From Butyrivibrio sp. (GTDB lineage: Bacteria; Bacillota; Clostridia; Lachnospirales; Lachnospiraceae), in the NCBI GenBank assembly GCA_017446685.1, contig JAFSQI010000059.1, forward strand, positions 1 through 34,999: DNA of 34,999 bases, written 5' to 3'. This document shows, one piece after another, positions 24,830 to 32,002 of this stretch. Each line of letters begins with the position of its first letter. The first letter of the stretch is position 1. Made by a program: the position numbers and the translations under genes. Under the pieces are notes generated by a model. That model was not told the origin of the DNA. It worked only from the letters and a program-made list of their open reading frames with translations, and ran no database searches.

Positions 24830-25015
24830 ATGGCTAAATGTGATATTTGTGGCAAGGGCGTTCATTTCGGAAACAACGTAAGCCATTCTCATAGAAGATC
24901 TAACAGAGTTTGGAATGCAAATGTTCAGCACGTTGCAGTTAAAGTTAATGGTCAAACTCAGAGAATGCATGTTTGCACAAGTTGCCTTAGATCAAACAAG
25001 GTAGAGAGAGCTTAA
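24830..25015 (+). CDS. rpmB: 50S ribosomal protein L28
   Basis: Structural protein of the large ribosomal subunit. The 61-aa product starts MAKCDICGKGVHFGNNVSHS and has a second pair HVCTSCLRS, so it is the zinc-binding C+ form with two CxxC pairs. RRSNRVWNANVQ is the conserved rRNA-contacting stretch. AAGGAGGTG stands before the ATG. It is the only plus-strand gene in the window and has its own promoter and terminator, divergent from the asp23-fakA unit as in Bacillus and other Firmicutes. Confidence 0.98.
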   Translation: MAKCDICGKGVHFGNNVSHSHRRSNRVWNANVQHVAVKVNGQTQRMHVCTSCLRSNKVERA

Positions 25016-25028
25016 TAAGCTTGCAAAA

Positions 25029-25056
25029 CCACCTGAAATTTCAGGTGGTTTTTTTT
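25029..25056 (+). terminator. Intrinsic terminator of rpmB
   Basis: CCACCTGAAA and TTTCAGGTGG form a perfect 20-base inverted repeat (25029-25048), followed at once by eight T. It starts 14 bases after the rpmB stop. Confidence 0.95.
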
Positions 25057-25073
25057 GCATTTTTCAGTCAAAA

Positions 25074-25121
25074 TAAAAAAAGCAGTAAACACTTGATTAT
25101 AAATCTCATGTTTACTGCTTT
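25074..25121 (-). terminator. Intrinsic terminator of the ABC exporter operon
   Basis: On the minus strand AAAGCAGTAAACA (25109-25121) pairs perfectly with TGTTTACTGCTTT (25079-25091) around a 17-base loop, and more T follow. It begins 5 bases after the stop of the DUF4340 gene. Together with the rpmB terminator it closes two convergent units. Confidence 0.9.
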
Positions 25122-25125
25122 ATTT

Positions 25126-26526
25126 TTATTCTTCCTCTTCTGTCTTATTTAAAGAAAGTAGCATCTTAGTAAAGTCTTCTTTCAATGTAACAACCTGACT
25201 TCTTGAAACATATCCCAATATCTCATCATTAAATATAGCCAGACAATTTTCATCATCCAATCTGTAAATTGCGATATTAAGTTCTGTTTCTGTATTTAAT
25301 GTCAAAGTAAATGAAAATTCAACTACATCACCGGATTCTTCAGAATTAAACTCCGTTATGCTTAGTGCTTCAATATCATCAAGAACAGTTGCACCATCGA
25401 CTTCTTTTTCACCCATGGAAAATACCACACCGGAGTTGTCATCAGTTTTAACATCTAATGTATATTCTTCTCCATCTACAACAGCTGTAATTTTCTCAAG
25501 TTTATCTTCTTCAACAGAAACTACAGCACTTGGTCTTAAATCATCATATGTCATGGATGAAAGCTCCGCATAAAGCTCGGCATCAAAATTATAGATAATC
25601 TTTGATCCATCCACATGTAAATATACTGTTTCATCATCCTTATGAGCAAAATAAATAGTAAACTCTGCCTCACTTATCTCGTCTTCATCTGAGAGTTGTT
25701 CAGTAGTGTACTCCGAATATTTGTCTCCCTGAATATATATAGTAAGGTCAGGATCATCAAAACCATAATCCGAAAGATCATCTTCCGAAGCCTTGTAAGT
25801 AACATAATCTGTATATGTTTCATTTGTAATATTGTTGATAAGACTATTCATATTGGTAGTTGAAACAGGCTTATACTCATCTCCCGAAACCAGATAATAA
25901 TCATAATTAGTGGAATATATGTACTCGCCTTCATCATCATAAATAATATCTAGTGTTTCATCAGTTGTTATCTTTATATTCTTAACCTGATAAAAATATG
26001 GGATTTTATCATTATCAAGGAAATCATCCCTTACACTTTCAAGGTTTTCGGCAATATCAGTTTCAACAAGATATACTGTACCTCCGTCGACACAGATATA
26101 TCTTTTTTCATCCATAGTTGAATAGGTTCCGGTCGTTATAACTGTATCACCTTCTTCAGTATGAAATGTTATTGTATGTTCAGGATCAGCAAGCCCATAT
26201 TGTTCATAATCCTCTACATCTTCAATAATAAAGCTGGCTCTTACATCTTCAAAATTATCCAAAAATGCGGAAAACAAGATTTGTGAAACCGGAAAATCTT
26301 CATCACCTGAATATTTCCATTCATCCTCTTCTTTTACAAAAGTAACCTCTCCTTCTTCATTAGTCCAGGAAACTGAAGTGAGCTTATCTTCATCTACCGA
26401 AATAACGGTTTCATCAATAGTATTAATACTGTCAACATGCTTCTCAACTGCATTTACAGCCACTATTGCACCACATATTACCAGTAAAGAAGCACACAAT
26501 ATTATCAAAGTTTTTTTACGCTTCAA
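25126..26526 (-). CDS. DUF4340 domain protein of a GldA/F/G-type exporter operon
   Basis: Membrane-anchored extracellular protein of unknown function that commonly accompanies Gld-type ABC exporters. The 466-aa product has an N-terminal anchor or signal (LIILCASLLVICGAIVAVNA, about residues 7-26) after a KRKK stretch. A long, strongly acidic extracellular part follows with DUF4340-like repeats (LTSVSWTNEEGEVTFVKEED, then YGLADPEHTITFH and later YGFDDPDLTIYIQG, about 160 residues apart). No lipobox cysteine is clear. The start appears to be TTG at 26524-26526, because a TGA lies two codons upstream; it overlaps the GldG gene by 11 bases. The repeat suggests two copies of one domain. The substrate of the exporter is unknown. 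Confidence 0.82.
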   Translation of the reverse strand: MKRKKTLIILCASLLVICGAIVAVNAVEKHVDSINTIDETVISVDEDKLTSVSWTNEEGEVTFVKEEDEWKYSGDEDFPVSQILFSAFLDNFEDVRASFIIEDVEDYEQYGLADPEHTITFHTEEGDTVITTGTYSTMDEKRYICVDGGTVYLVETDIAENLESVRDDFLDNDKIPYFYQVKNIKITTDETLDIIYDDEGEYIYSTNYDYYLVSGDEYKPVSTTNMNSLINNITNETYTDYVTYKASEDDLSDYGFDDPDLTIYIQGDKYSEYTTEQLSDEDEISEAEFTIYFAHKDDETVYLHVDGSKIIYNFDAELYAELSSMTYDDLRPSAVVSVEEDKLEKITAVVDGEEYTLDVKTDDNSGVVFSMGEKEVDGATVLDDIEALSITEFNSEESGDVVEFSFTLTLNTETELNIAIYRLDDENCLAIFNDEILGYVSRSQVVTLKEDFTKMLLSLNKTEEEE

Positions 26527-27985
26527 CCTTCACACCCGCCTTTCTCCTTCTAAGCACTTCTTCTACTCCATAAAACAAATAGAAAGCAGGTATTACGCCT
26601 ATCATTATGATCTTGATTCTCTTTGCAGCAGATTCACTTATAGTCAGATAATTATAATCAAGAGATTTAGACCTTATGGAAATAGTGTCTTCTTCTCCTA
26701 TCATCCAGGAAATAGCATTCATTACAAAATCAATATTGGCCCCGGAAGAATAGGAATTATATCCATCGTCAAGCATTACATCGCTTGCAATCCATACTAT
26801 TTTGCTTCCAAGATCAGAGCTTTCAACTGATACAGCAAGTGAAAAAGGTCCATCAATATCACCATCTTCTTTTTCATAGGTTTCAAGCTTATATCCAGCT
26901 ATTTTTGAAAAAGATTCTTCCGAAGTAGAAAGTAAACTTGTTGTCTCATAGTAGTCAGAATATCCCGTAACAGTAAGACCTGCTGAAACCGGAACAATTA
27001 CATTACTTTTTTCATCAATAAGAGCTTGAGTAATATCAGAAGTTTCAATTGTAGGTAAAAGAATATATGGTTGCGCAAATGCATAGCCATCCCTGCTTCC
27101 CTCTACAACAATTCCTTCATTAATTGTCACTCCAAGCGCCTCTATAATACTATTAAGATTTGTAAGCTCTGTATCCTCCTGTGCAGGTCCTGAAAATACC
27201 AGAAGTTTCCCACCATTTGCAACATAATCCTCAAGCATGGTTACCTCTTCTTCTGCCAAATCACTGGTTGGCGCATTTATTATAATCAGATTGGCATCCT
27301 CGGGAACTGCATCAACATTTAAAAGTGTAAATTCTTCTGTCTCAATATTTGCCTTTTCAAGAGCAGATGAAAAACTTTCTGAAATCTCACTTTCACCATG
27401 ACCTGTCAAAAGATAAGCCACCGGAAGGTCCTCTGAAACGACATAGTCAATTGCTGTTGTAATCTGACTTTCTCCGTCAAAACTGGATGAAACAGAGCCT
27501 GTCATGTAATAACTTGTCATATCATACTGATATATATCCTCATAACTTATATATCTATAGCGGTCTCCACACTCAACTATAAGTGAATTATTTGCCACTT
27601 CCTCTTCAGTGTACTGAGCTGCAAAAGTTGGATATACATCGGGATTTTTCTTAATTACTTCTATATGATCAGACATGCCATCATAAATGTTCAAAAGTTT
27701 TTCTATAACAGCATCTTCCTGTCCTGACTGAGTAATCCAATAAATCGTCACATCCTCGGAAAGATTATTTACTACAACTTTTGTGGAAGAAGTCACCGAA
27801 TAAAGCTGAGCTGCAGATATATCAAATTGTGTTATTGTAGCCGGAAGGGATCTCACAAAAACATTAATAGCTACAATTATAGCAAGCACAATAATAGAAA
27901 CGACAAAATTGTAACCACCGATCTTGGCAGTTCTTGTACTTAATGCATCCCTGTTTTTTCTAAGAGTTTCCTGAATATTAAACAT
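26516..27985 (-). CDS. GldG-type auxiliary protein of an ABC exporter
   Basis: Membrane protein with a large extracellular domain that works with an ABC-2 exporter. The 489-aa protein has a transmembrane helix at about residues 29-46 (VVSIIVLAIIVAINVFVRSL), the GldG-type opening SAAQLYSVTSSTKVVVNNLS and an extracellular region of about 400 residues. That region includes YLLTGHGESEISESF and LLVFSGPAQEDTE. A C-terminal helix (IIMIGVIPAFYLFYGVEEVL) and a basic tail follow. The ATG overlaps the permease stop as TAATG. In Bacteroidetes the family supports gliding, but similar operons in non-gliding Clostridia must do something else. The GldG name describes family only. Confidence 0.85.
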   Translation of the reverse strand: MFNIQETLRKNRDALSTRTAKIGGYNFVVSIIVLAIIVAINVFVRSLPATITQFDISAAQLYSVTSSTKVVVNNLSEDVTIYWITQSGQEDAVIEKLLNIYDGMSDHIEVIKKNPDVYPTFAAQYTEEEVANNSLIVECGDRYRYISYEDIYQYDMTSYYMTGSVSSSFDGESQITTAIDYVVSEDLPVAYLLTGHGESEISESFSSALEKANIETEEFTLLNVDAVPEDANLIIINAPTSDLAEEEVTMLEDYVANGGKLLVFSGPAQEDTELTNLNSIIEALGVTINEGIVVEGSRDGYAFAQPYILLPTIETSDITQALIDEKSNVIVPVSAGLTVTGYSDYYETTSLLSTSEESFSKIAGYKLETYEKEDGDIDGPFSLAVSVESSDLGSKIVWIASDVMLDDGYNSYSSGANIDFVMNAISWMIGEEDTISIRSKSLDYNYLTISESAAKRIKIIMIGVIPAFYLFYGVEEVLRRRKAGVKVEA

Positions 27986-28851
27986 TATCCGTTATACCTC
28001 CTCTTTTCAAGAGACTGAACACACAAGAATAAAAAGAAGGCTACAACGCTTATATAATAAACTATTCCGTTTATATCAAATACTCCGTTTACAAATACAT
28101 TAAATCTCTCATATAAAGACAGATTCTTCATAATATTGGGAAGTAGATTATCCAGCGTAGTGCTTCCGACAAAATAAGCTACAAGAACTGCACCTATTCC
28201 TAGTACAAAAACTATTGCTCCGGCGATAGTTGATTTTGTCATAAATCTCACAATAAAACCAATAATAAGACACATAACGACAAGAACCACCACTGAGCCA
28301 AATGCAGTAGCAGATACATAATCCGAAAGTGATGCACAAAAATAATTAAATAACATAACGGCTATACAGATACCTGCAGCCATTCCCTGAGATTCAGTTA
28401 ATGAAGAAATATACATTCCCATACTTATAAATGCTGCTCCCATAAAAAAGAAAGCAACAAGCGAGCCATAGGAAGTTGGCAGATAAACATCACCATATTG
28501 TGCAAATATCAATGGATATGCAGCAATAAAAATGAGCGGCATAACATACACACAAATCAACGAAAAAAACTTTCCCATCACTATTTCAGTCGAGGTGATA
28601 GGAAGTGAATACAATAACTGGTCAGTTTTTTGTCTTCTTTCTTCTGAAATAATCCTCATAGTAAGTATTGGAACAATAACAACAAACACAACTGATATAA
28701 AGCTAAGAACATACTCAAAATTAGCCACAGAGGAATTGATATTATAAAGCATTGCACCAATTCCTGTAAAAAGAAGAAGAAACGCTCCAAATACATATCC
28801 TGTCATATTATGATAAAAAAGTGATAATTCATGCCGTAACACTGCTGTCAT
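27985..28851 (-). CDS. ABC-2 type exporter permease (GldF type)
   Basis: Membrane-spanning subunit of an ABC exporter. The 288-aa protein has about six hydrophobic helices: near residues 17-35, 45-65, 98-120, 130-150, 160-180 and 195-245. A final segment near 265-283 is also hydrophobic. The short motif TMRIISEERRQKTDQLLYSLPIT between the second and third helices is the usual ABC-2 coupling region. The N-terminus sits in the cytoplasm, as in GldF. The ATG lies inside the end of the ATPase gene (23-base overlap), behind GAGGAGGTG. Confidence 0.9.
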   Translation of the reverse strand: MTAVLRHELSLFYHNMTGYVFGAFLLLFTGIGAMLYNINSSVANFEYVLSFISVVFVVIVPILTMRIISEERRQKTDQLLYSLPITSTEIVMGKFFSLICVYVMPLIFIAAYPLIFAQYGDVYLPTSYGSLVAFFFMGAAFISMGMYISSLTESQGMAAGICIAVMLFNYFCASLSDYVSATAFGSVVVLVVMCLIIGFIVRFMTKSTIAGAIVFVLGIGAVLVAYFVGSTTLDNLLPNIMKNLSLYERFNVFVNGVFDINGIVYYISVVAFFLFLCVQSLEKRRYNG

Positions 28852-29800
28852 ATGTCGTCACCTCCTCATCTTTTGTGAGTTCAATGAATATATCTTCAAG
28901 TGTTGTCTTAATTGGATTTATCTGCATTAAAGCAATATCTTTTGAAGCAAATGCCATGAAAATCTTTTTGCATACATTAAGTGGCTCATTTCCGTTTGCA
29001 TGAACACGAATTTTGCAAATATTTTCTTCTTCCATTAATATCTCTTTATCCTTTATTTCTTCAATATCTTCCAAAATTTCAAAAGCGCTTTCTTTATCAC
29101 AATCGCAGAATATTTCTATTACAGATTCCTGTTCCAGATTTTTACCCAAATTTTCAGGTGCATCAAAGGCAACCATTTTTCCTTTATAGATGATAAGTAC
29201 TTTATCACATATAGCCTGTACTTCAGACAAAATATGAGAACTTAAAATAACAGTATGTTTTTTTCCAAGTTCATTTATAAGTTCTCTTATTTCTAAAATC
29301 TGGACAGGATCAAGACCTACTGTTGGTTCATCAAGAATAACTATCTGTGGATCACCAACAAGCGCTTGAGAAATTCCTACTCTTTGTCTATAACCCTTAG
29401 ACAAAAACTTTATTGGCTTATCCAGAACATGTTCGATATGAGTTTCTTTGGCAACTCTTTCTATTTCGTCATTTTTTGATGCTCTTGCAACTTTCTTTGC
29501 ATCAGCAACAAAATCTAAATACTCTCTTGGGGTCTGATCAACATAAAGTGGTGGAATTTCAGGAAGATAACCAACTTTTCTTTTGGCTTCCCTACTATTT
29601 TCATAGATATCAAGATTGTCTATTTTTACCTCCCCCGAAGTAGGGGCAAGACACCCCGTAATAATATTAAGCGTTGTGGATTTTCCTGCTCCGTTAGGTC
29701 CTAAAAAGCCATATACATGTCCATCTTCAATGGTAAAAGACAAATCATCTACGGCAGCAAAATCTCCGTACAGCTTAGTCAAATGCGTAGCTGTAATCAC
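28829..29800 (-). CDS. ABC exporter ATP-binding protein (GldA type)
   Basis: ATPase that powers the adjacent ABC-2 permease. The 323-aa protein shows Walker A GFLGPNGAGKSTTLN, a Q-loop (GYLPEIPPLYVDQTPREYLD), the signature LSKGYRQRVGISQALV, Walker B QIVILDEPTVGLDP and the H-loop ILSSHILSE. About 100 C-terminal residues after the core are typical of GldA/CcmA-like members. The start codon is GTG at 29798-29800, with GGAGGA 8 bases upstream. A terminator ends only 27 bases before it, so the way this operon gets its transcripts is not obvious. Confidence 0.93.
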   Translation of the reverse strand: MITATHLTKLYGDFAAVDDLSFTIEDGHVYGFLGPNGAGKSTTLNIITGCLAPTSGEVKIDNLDIYENSREAKRKVGYLPEIPPLYVDQTPREYLDFVADAKKVARASKNDEIERVAKETHIEHVLDKPIKFLSKGYRQRVGISQALVGDPQIVILDEPTVGLDPVQILEIRELINELGKKHTVILSSHILSEVQAICDKVLIIYKGKMVAFDAPENLGKNLEQESVIEIFCDCDKESAFEILEDIEEIKDKEILMEEENICKIRVHANGNEPLNVCKKIFMAFASKDIALMQINPIKTTLEDIFIELTKDEEVTTYDSSVTA

Positions 29801-29827
29801 TTTTTCTTCCTCCTTTCAAAACAGCAC

Positions 29828-29864
29828 AAAAAAAGTATGCTGATTCTTACTTGAACCAACATAC
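29828..29864 (-). terminator. Intrinsic terminator after the 138-aa gene, just ahead of the ABC operon
   Basis: On the minus strand GTATG then TGGTTC pairs with GAATCA then CATAC, with one T/G mismatch between the two stems and a 6-base loop (29835-29864). Seven T follow. It lies 54 bases past the stop of the 138-aa gene and 27 bases before the GTG of the ABC ATPase, so it could end the upstream unit or act as an attenuator for the ABC operon. Confidence 0.8.
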
Positions 29865-29918
29865 CAATCTAAACTTAATTGAAACTAAAATTATTTCAAA
29901 TTAATTGTGAACTAGCTT

Positions 29919-30335
29919 TTAGACAGAGAACGCAAAAAGAGCAAGTTTGGATATTATCAATTCTCTAATAATCATACCCATCTTTCCCTTTTCATCAGCA
30001 GAAATTCTGGATATTTCTTCAATAGTATAAATTTTCTCTTTAAATCCTTTTTCCGGCTTATCAGGATTTTTATATTGAGAAGTTCTTACTCTTGCTTTGA
30101 GCTGCCTGAATACTTTATAATCAAAACTCTCCGGTTCTATATAATAAAGATGGCTTTCCAAAGTAGTAGATAAATCAATATCATCCTTGAAATATTTTGT
30201 GATTATAGTTTTAAATTTAAACGGAACCATTTCATTATCAAGAAGTTCCAAATAATTATAACGGGCACCAAAATAATTTCTTTCTATATCCTGCATATAA
30301 TATTTGAAATCATCTTCGCCCACAATGTTATTCAT
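29919..30335 (-). CDS. Unknown 138-aa protein downstream of the sigma-like gene
   Basis: I do not recognise this protein. It is 138 aa, soluble, rich in Lys, Glu, Tyr and Phe, with a compact alpha/beta look. Distinct stretches are DIERNYFGARYNYLELLDNE and ITKYFKDDIDLSTTLESHLY, then YIEPESFDYKVFRQLKARVR and a hydrophobic C-terminus (IIRELIISKLALFAFSV). No signal peptide or clear membrane segment is seen. Its ATG begins 2 bases after the stop of the sigma-like gene, so translation is tightly linked, and a terminator follows. A role as binding partner of the sigma-like protein is inference from context. Confidence 0.8.
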   Translation of the reverse strand: MNNIVGEDDFKYYMQDIERNYFGARYNYLELLDNEMVPFKFKTIITKYFKDDIDLSTTLESHLYYIEPESFDYKVFRQLKARVRTSQYKNPDKPEKGFKEKIYTIEEISRISADEKGKMGMIIRELIISKLALFAFSV

Positions 30336-30337
30336 TA

Positions 30338-31096
30338 TTAGTTTTCTCCACTATCAAGATCTTCAATTTTATCGCCGCTAAATTTGATGGCACTTCTGAT
30401 TTTATCTTCATCCCAGCCGGTTTCTTCCATAAGCTCAGAAACAGTAACTTTTCTTCTAAGGTCTTCAGCAAGCTCTTTAGCCTTATCAGCCACCTCCTGT
30501 ACAAGCTTGACAACCTTCTGGCCTCCAGCATCTTCTGCAAGATTATCCTGGATAATTGCCTCCATCGCATCAAGCATCATCTTATAAAGAAAACTTTCAA
30601 CTTCTTTGGGTTCACCAACTACATCGAGCATTGTGACGCCTCTTGTAAGAGCAAAATTCCCCTCTCCAATCAAATCCTCAAGATAAACTCCCTGCTCTGT
30701 ATACATACGGGCTACATCTACGACAAGAGGAAGATAACACTCAATAAGTTTTGACTGAGCAATCTTATCTCCGGCAATAGCAGACATGGAAATAGCTTCT
30801 TTTTCGCCGTCACTGTAAGTCGGTAAATCTTTTAAAGCTTCCAGATAATCATTCAAATAATTGGTTTCTTCTTCAGTAAGATCATCCTCTGAATATTCCG
30901 GCTTAGTATCTACACCAATCTTATGGTTTTTCAAATAGTCAAAAACCATATCCATCTGATTTTCATCAAGATTAAGTTCGGAAAAAGCCTGCTCAACCTG
31001 ATCTTTTGAAATTGTATTTTTATTTTCTCTTGCTGTGCGAGTTACAAATTTAAGTATATCAGCAAATTCTTTTTCTTTATTATCAATATTTCCCAT
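30338..31096 (-). CDS. Truncated sigma-70-like protein lacking region 4
   Basis: Resembles the N-terminal half of a housekeeping sigma factor. Of 252 residues, about 10-65 look like region 1.1. Residues 80-155 match regions 1.2 to 2.2 (LNDYLEALKDLPTYSDGEKE, then KLIECYLPLVVDVARMYTEQ and LEDLIGEGNFALTRGVTMLD), the part that binds core RNA polymerase. At 160-190 the -10 binding and melting region is replaced (the usual FSTYATWWIRQAI reads VESFLYKMMLDAM). Residues 195-245 match region 3 (VADKAKELAEDLRRKVTVSE, LMEETGWDEDKI). No region 4 follows, and the stop is immediate. I chose the ATG at 31096, with GAGGAA before it, over the TTG at 31108. Whether it directs transcription or only binds polymerase is unknown. 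Confidence 0.85.
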   Translation of the reverse strand: MGNIDNKEKEFADILKFVTRTARENKNTISKDQVEQAFSELNLDENQMDMVFDYLKNHKIGVDTKPEYSEDDLTEEETNYLNDYLEALKDLPTYSDGEKEAISMSAIAGDKIAQSKLIECYLPLVVDVARMYTEQGVYLEDLIGEGNFALTRGVTMLDVVGEPKEVESFLYKMMLDAMEAIIQDNLAEDAGGQKVVKLVQEVADKAKELAEDLRRKVTVSELMEETGWDEDKIRSAIKFSGDKIEDLDSGEN

Positions 31097-31108
31097 AACA
31101 TTCCTCAA

Positions 31109-31978
31109 TTATTTTACGTGTTGATGAGTAAAAAGATGATCTTGGCAATACTCATAATTTCCATTACATTTAGAGCAGAATCTGAATTCAAGATTAGGGT
31201 CATCCTTTTCTGTTCTGCCACAAACTGCACATTTGTGTCTTGTTACACCTGGAGGTGTCATTCTCACATTGCGATTAAAACTCTGTCTTCTTTTTACTTC
31301 TTTAGGTCTTAAATGACTAAGTTTTCCTGTCTGTATCCAGAAAAGCAAAAGGTTTATAAGCTGTGTACCAATTGCAAAAGCTACACAATAGTTATGGCCA
31401 GCCAAACCGGAAATCATATCATAAACCAGTAAAGCACCATAAAGTATTCCAAGATATTTAACTTTAATCGGTATTATGAACATAAGAAGAACCTGCATGT
31501 CAGGATACACAATGGCAAAAGCCAAAAATACAACCTGTTGCAAATAATATGTGCTAAAAAAGGCTGAATAAAAATACATTATCTGATAAGCAAGTGTAGG
31601 ATCAATAAGATAATATATCAGATATGCCAGAAATGCTCCGATTATCATCAAAAGCATTCCACCAAAAATAAAAAGATTATATCTGAAAGTTCCTATTGTT
31701 CTCTCCATGGTACTTCCGACAAAATAATAAAATATCAGTGTAATTATAATCAGAATACTAAAACTTGAAGGCGGGATCAAAATCCAGGATACAATTCTCC
31801 AAATCTGCCCCTGCAAAATCAATGCCGGATTAAGCGTTAGAAATGAAGTAAAATTCACACTTGCCGGAGCAAGCTGTAAAACATATCCGACAACATACAG
31901 GCCAATAATGTATAATGTCAGATTTGGAATAGCATATTTTCCAATTTTTCTTTCAAGATTATTTAAGAAATTATTCAT
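31109..31978 (-). CDS. Rhomboid-like membrane protein, catalytic serine missing, zinc-ribbon-like tail
   Basis: Has the fold pattern of a rhomboid intramembrane protease but probably not the activity. The 289-aa protein has six hydrophobic segments within residues 17-213, with the rhomboid/derlin-like GQIWRIVSWILIPPSS and FAIVYPDMQVLLMFIIPIK. Where rhomboids have GxSG in the fourth helix, it reads STYYLQ, so the serine becomes Y144. H195 may match the catalytic histidine. After a basic linker (RPKEVKRRQSFNRN) a cytoplasmic zinc-binding tail carries C250, C253, C268, C271, C278 and several His near 281-287. The ATG follows the sensor kinase by 24 bases, with a GGAG site. Confidence 0.83.
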   Translation of the reverse strand: MNNFLNNLERKIGKYAIPNLTLYIIGLYVVGYVLQLAPASVNFTSFLTLNPALILQGQIWRIVSWILIPPSSFSILIIITLIFYYFVGSTMERTIGTFRYNLFIFGGMLLMIIGAFLAYLIYYLIDPTLAYQIMYFYSAFFSTYYLQQVVFLAFAIVYPDMQVLLMFIIPIKVKYLGILYGALLVYDMISGLAGHNYCVAFAIGTQLINLLLFWIQTGKLSHLRPKEVKRRQSFNRNVRMTPPGVTRHKCAVCGRTEKDDPNLEFRFCSKCNGNYEYCQDHLFTHQHVK

Positions 31979-32002
31979 CTGAACACTCCAATCTTTACTT
32001 TT

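Noticed and set aside
30328-30573. 81-aa minus-strand ORF inside the sigma-like gene
   Set aside because: It is an out-of-frame shadow; the sigma-like frame has clear family similarity across the same bases.
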